From contig NZ_QGDU01000005.1 in NCBI RefSeq assembly GCF_003149045.1, positions 62,001 through 126,000 of the forward strand: a stretch of 64,000 bases of DNA, given 5' to 3'. Of this stretch, positions 32,387 through 38,920 are shown piece by piece; within the stretch, counting starts at the first letter, position 1, and every line of letters starts with the position of its first letter. Under the pieces are notes generated by a model, which ran no database searches, was not told the origin of the DNA, and saw only the letters and a program-made list of their open reading frames with translations. Position numbers and translations under genes: made by a program. The stretch is from Fibrobacter sp. UWR4. Its GTDB lineage: Bacteria; Fibrobacterota; Fibrobacteria; Fibrobacterales; Fibrobacteraceae.

Positions 32387-33052
32387 TTATTTTCCTTCTT
32401 CCGGCTTGTTTCCACGCCAAAGTCTAATGGACTTCAGTTCAATTTCATCCGGAATGCCTCGCATCACCTTTTCTCCATTGACCACCGCAAGAATGACGCC
32501 TCGATCAAAGTAAGAGAGATAATCGTCCTTATCCAATCCCTGCTCTGCGAGCCACCACTCTGGCGTTTTGAAATCTGCTAGAGCAATTTTCGTCTGCATG
32601 TTTGCGGGAACAATCTTTGTCTTAGGACGATAACTCAATAGTTCCCCTGCCCTACTATATACGGGATCATTATTCAATATACGGACTTCAACAGTCTGCA
32701 TCCGTCCAGTTCGAACATCCACTTCAATAGAATCAAACCGATCGAAATCAAAGAATTCCGCCGCAGGCCTATGATTCACGGAAAGCAAGTTAACTCCGAC
32801 CCCCGCATAGGAATAAGCCTTGCCAGACCTGATATTCACGTTTGCCAAAACCGATCCATCATTTGCCACATGAATTTCACTCGTGGAATATCCACCAGCA
32901 ATAGAATCGTTCACGGCGTAGACTTCATAGGTTTCCGTAGGGAAAATTGCCATTTCCCGAAAACCAAACTTTTTCTGCAGGACAAAAAAAGCAAGGACAG
33001 CCACCAGCAGAATCAGGCCGGAGGATACGGCAATGACAACCTTACGGTTCAT
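32387..33052 (-). CDS. Membrane-anchored periplasmic protein, unknown function
   Basis: 221 residues from ATG 33052. One N-terminal membrane helix (VVIAVSSGLILLVAVLAFFVL) and a ~190-residue periplasmic beta-rich domain with FDFDRFDSIEVDVRTGRMQTVEVRILNNDP and a C-terminal IRLWRGNKPEEGK. It shares a layout and a motif (TPEWWLAEQG vs TPEFWFEEYG) with its upstream neighbour, so the two are probably paralogues. The fold looks like a carbohydrate-binding-type beta sandwich, which is a guess. Overlaps the upstream gene by 11 nt. Confidence 0.6.
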   Translation of the reverse strand: MNRKVVIAVSSGLILLVAVLAFFVLQKKFGFREMAIFPTETYEVYAVNDSIAGGYSTSEIHVANDGSVLANVNIRSGKAYSYAGVGVNLLSVNHRPAAEFFDFDRFDSIEVDVRTGRMQTVEVRILNNDPVYSRAGELLSYRPKTKIVPANMQTKIALADFKTPEWWLAEQGLDKDDYLSYFDRGVILAVVNGEKVMRGIPDEIELKSIRLWRGNKPEEGK

Positions 33053-33779
33053 GCCTACCCTCTGCGTTCCTGCGGGGATGACGAAGACCAATGGCGGCAA
33101 TCACCACCAGGACAATCAAGCCTAGCGTAATGCCGAAATATAAGTTGCTCACACCGGAAACAGACAGTTGACGAAGCTTGATGGTATACTTCTGACCACG
33201 GGGCTGATTCCAGCCAGAGGTAATCTCCACACGAGCAGCGGATTCCAAAGAACGACGGTTACGGGCGGACTCCTTCCCATATTCTTCAAACCAGAACTCA
33301 GGAGTGTAGAAATCATCCATCGGGATAGCGATTGTTTCGCGGCCGCCCTTCAGGGCCACTTCCTTCAGGAGGAGTCTAAATGTATTAGGTTTATCCAACT
33401 GAGTCACATCCGGATCAAAAGTCCAGATTTTCAAGAGAATTTCATTCGTTCCACTAGATTCAATATCCAGGTGAACCGTATCCACGAAATTCCACTTCTT
33501 GAACTTTTTGTCGGCAACATCTCCCAACTGGAAAAGAACGCCACACCAGCCAGCCTTAGCATCTTCCGGTCCCAAAGTACAGCTAAAATCAAGCGTAGAA
33601 TCCCCTGCGTCAAATTCAATTTGAGAAGAACCTCCATCATATTGATCATCATAACCAATGACGGAAACGCCTTCTCCCACAGGGAACGCCTCATCCAAAA
33701 AACGCTGATCCGGGAGGTAATTGTACACTCCCAGAATAATCGCCACCACAATCCCCAAGATGGTGTAAGTCTTCGTCAT
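33042..33779 (-). CDS. Bitopic periplasmic protein, paralogue of neighbour
   Basis: 245 residues. N-terminal membrane helix (YTILGIVVAIILGVYNYLP), a periplasmic beta domain with VHLDIESSGTNEILLKIWTFDPDV and DFYTPEFWFEEYG, then a C-terminal membrane helix (LYFGITLGLIVLVVIAAIGL) and basic end. The start overlaps the upstream stop (TAATG). Function unknown; the domain may be a CBM- or galactose-binding-like sandwich. Confidence 0.6.
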   Translation of the reverse strand: MTKTYTILGIVVAIILGVYNYLPDQRFLDEAFPVGEGVSVIGYDDQYDGGSSQIEFDAGDSTLDFSCTLGPEDAKAGWCGVLFQLGDVADKKFKKWNFVDTVHLDIESSGTNEILLKIWTFDPDVTQLDKPNTFRLLLKEVALKGGRETIAIPMDDFYTPEFWFEEYGKESARNRRSLESAARVEITSGWNQPRGQKYTIKLRQLSVSGVSNLYFGITLGLIVLVVIAAIGLRHPRRNAEGRHEP

Positions 33780-34291
33780 TATTCTTCAGTCTCGATGAAC
33801 TTTTTCAGATGAATGTTGTACTGTACCAAATCCAGCGGATCTTCATCCGGCATTTTCTCACCCATGATCTTATTTACCAAGGCGTCAAACCACTTGATGA
33901 AAAAGAAATGGTGCTTGCCTTCCTTGCCCGGATTCTGGAATGGATTATCCAAGGTACGCTGAAGCAATTCCATAAAAAGAGAGGGTTTCATATGAAAAGT
34001 CTTACAGCAGGTGGTCACCGGGCCATCAAAGCCATAATCAGGGAGTTTCCCCTCGACCAAGGGTTCACCATGATCAATGCAACAAGGATTTTCACAAACA
34101 GGATCCTGCACATTCATACGCTTAAGAGCAGCAAGCCAAAGTTCACGGGACTTATCCGTCAGGTCTCCACGGAAAGCCATGGTCTGGTCGCAGGGAAAAA
34201 ATACGGAATGGCACTTAGGACAGATACGCAACTGCAGGTGATGCAAAGTTACATCCGCCACTTCGGCCTTACAAAAAGAACATGTACTCAT
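33779..34291 (-). CDS. Zinc-ribbon protein, first gene of the transporter operon
   Basis: 170 residues from ATG 34291, with TATATT 7 nt before it. The N-terminal zinc ribbon (CSFCKAEV ... LRICPKCHSVFFPC) has paired CxxC knuckles. A second Cys/His cluster (CENPCCIDHG, then TTCCKTFHMKP) follows, and the end is helical. Looks like a cytosolic zinc protein, perhaps a regulator or assembly factor for the operon's membrane proteins. No closer family recognised. Confidence 0.6.
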   Translation of the reverse strand: MSTCSFCKAEVADVTLHHLQLRICPKCHSVFFPCDQTMAFRGDLTDKSRELWLAALKRMNVQDPVCENPCCIDHGEPLVEGKLPDYGFDGPVTTCCKTFHMKPSLFMELLQRTLDNPFQNPGKEGKHHFFFIKWFDALVNKIMGEKMPDEDPLDLVQYNIHLKKFIETEE

Positions 34292-34298
34292 GAAAGGC

Positions 34299-34304
34299 AA
34301 TATA
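34299..34304 (-). promoter_or_regulatory. Putative -10 element of the zinc-ribbon operon
   Basis: TATATT on the minus strand with 7 nt to ATG 34291; no ribosome site, so a near-leaderless mRNA is predicted. Confidence 0.5.
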
Positions 34305-34322
34305 GTATAATCCTTCTGAAGA

Positions 34323-34350
34323 TTAGAGACTAGGTTCTAGAGGTTAGGGC
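34323..34350. repeat. Degenerate heptamer array, reverse orientation
   Basis: Units TTAGAGA, CTAGGTT, CTAGAGG, TTAGGGC on the plus strand; on the minus strand these read CTA-rich like the array at 34424. Confidence 0.6.
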
Positions 34351-34423
34351 AGCTAGATGCAAGTGTTTGTGAGTTCAAGACAATTACATCTTTATTTTTC
34401 TTCACGAAGTATTCCCAACACCC

Positions 34424-34472
34424 CTAATTTCTAGTCTCTAGTTTCTAGTCACTAACCTCTAATCTCTAGTTC
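34424..34472. repeat. Seven-unit heptamer array
   Basis: Seven consecutive 7-nt units: CTAATTT, CTAGTCT, CTAGTTT, CTAGTCA, CTAACCT, CTAATCT, CTAGTTC. Consensus CTARTCT. A GGAGC/GCTCC small hairpin and similar dyads follow to 34520. Confidence 0.8.
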
Positions 34473-34571
34473 AGAGGTACGCTTCGCTTGAGGTATGAGG
34501 TCGGAGCTTCGCTCCTAGAGGTTTAAAAATGGCGCCGAATGACTATCCAATACAAGCGCGAGTTCTGTTCC

Positions 34572-34599
34572 CTACACTCTACACCCTATACCCTGTACC
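34572..34599. repeat. Four-unit heptamer array upstream of cnoX
   Basis: Units CTACACT, CTACACC, CTATACC, CTGTACC, ending 18 nt before the TATATT of cnoX. Same period as the arrays above but a different consensus. Confidence 0.65.
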
Positions 34600-34616
34600 C
34601 TCAAATCACTAATTAC

Positions 34617-34622
34617 TATATT
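34617..34622 (+). promoter_or_regulatory. Putative -10 element of cnoX
   Basis: TATATT with 7 nt to ATG 34630; no clear ribosome site. Confidence 0.5.
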
Positions 34623-34629
34623 ACAGGAC

Positions 34630-35454
34630 ATGGCTAAAGTAGTACAAATTACCTCCGAAAATTTTGAAACCGAAATTGCTCAGCCCTCCGAAACAAGAGC
34701 TGTAGCTGTCCTTTTCTCCTCCGCCGAATACCCCGACTGTGCTGGTTACGCACAGCTCATGGGTCAACTGAGCACAAGCATGGACTTTACCTTGGGCGTC
34801 GTCAGTTGCGACGACCGAGCCAACATGCAGCTCATCCAGGCCTTCCGCGTCCGTTCCGTTCCCGAAGTTCATATCGTGGACAAAGGCCAGATTGCAGATG
34901 TCATCGCAGGAGTGCTCCCCGAAGATGAACTGAAGAAGCGTCTTGAAAAATTCTATGTCTCCGACGAAATGCGCACCCAGAATACTCTGGAAGAAGCCAT
35001 CGCCAACAAGCAGTTCGACGAGGCTCTTCCCCTTCTAAACGAAGCTTTGCAGAAGACCCCCAACGACAAGAAACTCCTTCTCCTTTGGGCAAAGGCAAGC
35101 CTCGGCATGGGCGATACAGAAAAAGCCAAGGACATTTTGAACAAATTCACAGAAGCCGATGACCAGTACAAGGAAGCCAAGTCCCTGCTGGAACTTCTGG
35201 ATTTCCACGCCGAAGCAGCCAAAAAGGATGTTCAGGGCAAGGAAGCTATCGTCTATCAGCAGTGCTGCATCCTGGCAGCAAGCGAACAGTTCGAAGATGC
35301 CCTCCAGGCCTTCCTCAACCTGTATGTGGAAGCTCCGGAATGGAACGACGGTGCTGCCAAGAAGGCGATGCTCACCCTATTTGGCGTTTTGGGCCCCAAG
35401 CACGAACTGACTTGGAAGTACCGCGCCAAGTTGAATACGATTATGTTTATCTAA
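34630..35454 (+). CDS. cnoX: Thioredoxin-TPR chaperone, CnoX/YbbN family
   Basis: 274 residues. An N-terminal thioredoxin fold whose active site is SSAEYPDC, so the first Cys of CxxC is lost and the second is kept, as in E. coli CnoX. The cis-Pro VRSVPEVHIVDKG is intact. The C-terminal half is TPR-like (LEEAIANKQFDEALPLLNEAL; AKASLGMGDTEKAKDILNKF) and ends with the family motif LTWKYRAKLNTIMF. E. coli CnoX hands proteins to GroEL and DnaK after bleach stress. Alone behind a terminator and heptamer arrays. Confidence 0.88.
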   Translation: MAKVVQITSENFETEIAQPSETRAVAVLFSSAEYPDCAGYAQLMGQLSTSMDFTLGVVSCDDRANMQLIQAFRVRSVPEVHIVDKGQIADVIAGVLPEDELKKRLEKFYVSDEMRTQNTLEEAIANKQFDEALPLLNEALQKTPNDKKLLLLWAKASLGMGDTEKAKDILNKFTEADDQYKEAKSLLELLDFHAEAAKKDVQGKEAIVYQQCCILAASEQFEDALQAFLNLYVEAPEWNDGAAKKAMLTLFGVLGPKHELTWKYRAKLNTIMFI

Positions 35455-35473
35455 AACGGTCGATTTAAGGGTC

Positions 35474-35499
35474 AAAAGGGGCGCTTTTACGCCCCTTTT
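35474..35499 (+). terminator. Terminator of cnoX
   Basis: Stem AAAAGGGGCG / CGCCCCTTTT with a 6-nt loop. Confidence 0.85.
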
Positions 35500-35587
35500 A
35501 CAGACTCTGTTCACCGCTTTTGTTATATTCATCAACGTATTTTATTGAATTAATACACACGGGGCTTATAACCCCATAGGATGACAC

Positions 35588-37156
35588 ATGAAAAAGATCA
35601 AATTCCAGGACACCTCCTTCCGTGATGGTTTCCAGTCTATTTTCGGTGCCCGCGTGTTCGCTAAGGACTTCATGCCGGCTGTTGAAGCTGCATGCCACGC
35701 AGGTATCACCCACTTTGAAGCAGGTGGCGGCGCCCGTTTCCAGGCCCTCTACCAGAACTGCGGCGAAGACGCATTCGACATGATGGACGAATTCCGTCGC
35801 GTTGTCGGCCCGAAGGCTCGCCTCCAGACCCTGGCCCGCGGTATTAACGTTGTGGCTCTTGCTCCCCAGCCCCGCGACATGATCAAGCTCCACGCTGACA
35901 TGTTCAAGAAGCACGGCATGACCCGTATCCGTAACTTCGACGCCCTGAACGACGTGAACAACCTGATCTACTCCGGTAAATGCATTACCGACGCCGGTCT
36001 GGAACACGAAGTCGTAGTTACCATGATGGAACTTCCTCCGGGATGCGAAGGCGCACACGACCCCGAATTCTACGAACGCATCCTTAAGAACATCCTGGAC
36101 GCAGGTGTTCCCTTCGCTTCCGTTTGCTTCAAGGACGCATCCGGTACCGCAAACCCCCGCAAGGTTTTCGAAACCTTCAAGCGCGCTCGTAAGCTTCTCG
36201 GCGACGACGTTGAACTGCGCATCCACAGCCATGATACCTGCGGTACTGGTGTGGCTCAGTACACCGCCGCTATCGAAGGTGGCGCTGATGGCGTTGACCT
36301 GGCTCGCAAGCCCCTTTCTGGTGGTACTTCCCAGCCGGACCTCTTCTCCATGTTCCACGCTCTCAAGGGCACCGACTACAAGCTGGCTCTCGGCGAAGAC
36401 GGCATCGTTGACGATCACATCAAGGAATTGATGGACGCCAACAACGTTGCAGTGGAATGCCTCAAGGACTACAACTTCCCGCCCGAAGCTCGTCAGATCT
36501 CTCCGGACGTGATCTTCTCCCCCATGCCGGGTGGCGCACTTACCGCCAACACCCTCATGATGCGCGAAACCAAGACCTTCCACCTGTACGACAAGGTGAT
36601 CAAGAACATGAGCGAATGCGTGGCTCGCGGTGGCTTTGCCTCTTCCGTGACCCCGGTTTCCCAGTTCTACTTCCAGCAGGCCTACATGAACACCATCAAC
36701 GAAAACGCTGGTCGTGATCGTTGGTTCAAGATGACCGAAGGCTACGGCAAGATGCTCCTGGGCTACCAGGGCAAGACCCCGTGCGAACCGGATCCGGAAC
36801 TGGTGAAGATCGCAGCAGACCAGTTCAAGCTGGAACCGTTCTCTGTGGCTCATCCGGGCGTCCAGTGCGCAGAAGAAATTCTGGAACCGGGTATTCCGGC
36901 TGCAAAGAAGCAGCTTGAAGAAAACGGTCTGCCTGTTACCGATGAAAACATCTTCATCGTCGGCTGTCTCCAGACCAAGGCTGGCAACAAGGGTATCGAC
37001 TTCCTGAAGGGCGAACGCAAGATCGGCGTTCCCAAGAAGGACCCCAACGCTGCTCCGGCTGTGGACACCAAGAACATGAAGGCTGGTCAGGCTTCCACTT
37101 ACCGTATCGCCCTCGGCAACCAGAGCTGGGACGTTCAGGTAAGCACCCTGAAGTAA
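35588..37156 (+). CDS. Biotin-dependent carboxyltransferase subunit (OadA / transcarboxylase 5S-like)
   Basis: 522 residues. TIM-barrel carboxyltransferase: FQDTSFRDGFQSIFGARVF (metal Asp region), NFDALNDVNNL, SVCFKDASGTANPR (the catalytic Lys segment), HSHDTCGTGVAQYTAAIEGGADGVD (metal His-x-His) and FSPMPGGALTAN. The end (ASTYRIALGNQSWDVQVSTLK) lacks the MKM biotinyl motif, so biotin must be carried on a separate protein, as in propionibacterial 5S transcarboxylase. It moves a carboxyl group between oxaloacetate or methylmalonyl-CoA and pyruvate, probably in succinate/propionate metabolism. No biotin carrier, decarboxylase beta or gamma gene is next to it. Confidence 0.85.
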   Translation: MKKIKFQDTSFRDGFQSIFGARVFAKDFMPAVEAACHAGITHFEAGGGARFQALYQNCGEDAFDMMDEFRRVVGPKARLQTLARGINVVALAPQPRDMIKLHADMFKKHGMTRIRNFDALNDVNNLIYSGKCITDAGLEHEVVVTMMELPPGCEGAHDPEFYERILKNILDAGVPFASVCFKDASGTANPRKVFETFKRARKLLGDDVELRIHSHDTCGTGVAQYTAAIEGGADGVDLARKPLSGGTSQPDLFSMFHALKGTDYKLALGEDGIVDDHIKELMDANNVAVECLKDYNFPPEARQISPDVIFSPMPGGALTANTLMMRETKTFHLYDKVIKNMSECVARGGFASSVTPVSQFYFQQAYMNTINENAGRDRWFKMTEGYGKMLLGYQGKTPCEPDPELVKIAADQFKLEPFSVAHPGVQCAEEILEPGIPAAKKQLEENGLPVTDENIFIVGCLQTKAGNKGIDFLKGERKIGVPKKDPNAAPAVDTKNMKAGQASTYRIALGNQSWDVQVSTLK

Positions 37157-37215
37157 GAATACGGCACTCGTCAGAGTGCCTGTAGTCGCTATTCCCGTTC
37201 TACGTGAATATAAAG

Positions 37216-37245
37216 AAGCCCCGCGATTGAATCGCGGGGTTTCTT
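37216..37245 (+). terminator. Terminator after carboxyltransferase
   Basis: Stem CCCCGCGAT / ATCGCGGGG with loop TGA and a T-rich tail. Confidence 0.85.
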
Positions 37246-37263
37246 ATTTTCTCTACACAAAAC

Positions 37264-37296
37264 AAAAAAAACCGGCTCATCAGAGACCGGTTTTTC
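37264..37296. terminator. Second terminator, bidirectional
   Basis: Stem ACCGG-CTC / GAG-CCGGT with one bulged A, A run before and T run after, for the convergent genes either side. Confidence 0.75.
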
Positions 37297-37334
37297 GTTA
37301 GACTACCTCAGGTAGTCCTACCCACAAAGACGCA

Positions 37335-37973
37335 TTAAGCTTCTTCCAGGGCTTCCTTATATTCGTCGACGGTAGCGATGTATTCGTCGATCATATCTTC
37401 CTTCTCGTCCAGATACTTAATGATCTGTTCCAGATGTTCCTTCTTGAACACAGCCTTCAGCTGGCGGGAAGCGTGACCACGATAGCCCCATTCCTTAAGG
37501 ATTTCATCGGTTACGACGAAAGAATCGTTCATGGAAACAAAACGCATGGGACCATATACAGCCCAGTTGTGTTCCATCTGCATGCATTCCGGTTCTTCCA
37601 GTTCCGGATTAGCCATGTAACGCTGGATGTGGCGGGTACGGACATCCTTAATCTTATCGATGCGCATGTAACCCATGATCAGGTACTTATTGCGCATTTC
37701 AGAATCACTCAGGCCTTCGTAGCGAGTGCCAAACAGGATGTAACGGCTCTTTGCCTTGAGAATGGCGTTCACGGCCTTCACATTGTAGCAACTCATGAGA
37801 CCATAGGTGCTGGTTTCATAGTTCGGTTCGTAAAGGAAGCCCTTACCATTTTCATTCAGCTGGTCGCGAACAGGCACTTCGGAAGTGTGGCTAGTTTCGA
37901 CATAGAGCAAGCTACCAGCGGCGTTACCACGGTAGTCCTGCCAACCATCAAGGTTAATCTGAGTTTTCGGCAT
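37335..37973 (-). CDS. Conserved-looking cytosolic protein of unknown function
   Basis: 212 residues, no signal peptide or membrane helix. The N-terminal half is mixed alpha/beta (INLDGWQDYRGNAAGSLLYVET; SRYILFGTRYEGLSDSEMRNKYLIMGYMRIDKIKDVR) and the C-terminal third is helical and acidic (LDEKEDMIDEYIATVDEYKEALEEA). The long regular composition and single clean frame support a real gene, but I do not recognise a family. Flanked by strong terminators, so it is its own transcript. Confidence 0.65.
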   Translation of the reverse strand: MPKTQINLDGWQDYRGNAAGSLLYVETSHTSEVPVRDQLNENGKGFLYEPNYETSTYGLMSCYNVKAVNAILKAKSRYILFGTRYEGLSDSEMRNKYLIMGYMRIDKIKDVRTRHIQRYMANPELEEPECMQMEHNWAVYGPMRFVSMNDSFVVTDEILKEWGYRGHASRQLKAVFKKEHLEQIIKYLDEKEDMIDEYIATVDEYKEALEEA

Positions 37974-38059
37974 CTTATTTACTTTCCAATCGATTAGGTT
38001 AAACTTAGACTGCCCCGAACAGACGCTCGGAGTAGCCCCTTATTATAAAACTCAACAGG

Positions 38060-38078
38060 CGGGTCGAACAACGACCCG
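38060..38078 (-). terminator. Weak terminator candidate after murI
   Basis: Stem CGGGTCG / CGACCCG with a 5-nt loop ~30 nt past the murI stop, followed only by a broken T run (TTTTATAA). Confidence 0.45.
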
Positions 38079-38110
38079 TCGATTATTACACGCAAGATAC
38101 AATTTACTGA

Positions 38111-38920
38111 CTAAAAAGTCAACGACTCAGCACAAATATCGCTCATTCCAAAGAGATTTGCCCCTTTTTCGAAGAATTTTGCGGTATCTGTAGTCAAAAA
38201 ACTGGTTTTTCCAGTTTTTGTAAGGCGAATTTCAATTTCTGGATGACGCTTTAGGTAATCCACTGTCTTGTGGGCAACAATGTCGCCCTGGAATACGGGA
38301 CGAACTCCGGCAGGCAGTGCCTTACGGATTTCCGCTTCCAGCAGAGGATAATGAGTACAGGCTAAAAGCACCGCGTCGATTTCCGGATCCTCCTTCATAA
38401 GGGCATTCACTTCCTTCTGAACGAAGAACTGTGCACCTTCCGTCCCCCTCTCGCCATACTCCACTAGAGGAACCCACATGGGGCAGGCGTGCTGGGTAAC
38501 TTTCAAATTCGGATAGAACCGATTAATTTCAATGGTATAACTACCGGAGGAAACCGTTCCCGCCGTAGCAAAAATCCCGATATGTCCTGTCTGGCTAAAA
38601 TTGCCGGCTTCTTCTGCCGTCGGGCGAATAATGCCAAGGACGCGGCGATCCGGAAACTCAAAAGGCAACACATCCTGCTGAATACTACGGAGAGCGCGAG
38701 CCGAAGCCGTATTGCAGGCAAGAATTACCAGAGGGCAGCCCCTGCTGAAAAGTTCACGGACAGCCTGCAGCGTGTAGCGATAAATGGTCTCGAAACTGCG
38801 GGAGCCATAGGGTGCACGGGCGTTATCTCCCAAATACAGGTAATCGTATTCCGGCAGGGCCTTCTGAAGGTCCCTTAGGATCGTTAATCCTCCAAAGCCG
38901 GAATCGAACACACCGATCAT
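38111..38920 (-). CDS. murI: Glutamate racemase
   Basis: 269 residues. Makes D-glutamate for peptidoglycan. The two catalytic Cys regions are present: VILACNTASARALR and VLLACTHYPLLEAE, plus the N-terminal IGVFDSGFGGLTILRDL. Canonical length. The start ATG overlaps the end of the helicase-acyltransferase gene by 4 nt (ATGA-type), so they are co-transcribed. Confidence 0.95.
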   Translation of the reverse strand: MIGVFDSGFGGLTILRDLQKALPEYDYLYLGDNARAPYGSRSFETIYRYTLQAVRELFSRGCPLVILACNTASARALRSIQQDVLPFEFPDRRVLGIIRPTAEEAGNFSQTGHIGIFATAGTVSSGSYTIEINRFYPNLKVTQHACPMWVPLVEYGERGTEGAQFFVQKEVNALMKEDPEIDAVLLACTHYPLLEAEIRKALPAGVRPVFQGDIVAHKTVDYLKRHPEIEIRLTKTGKTSFLTTDTAKFFEKGANLFGMSDICAESLTF

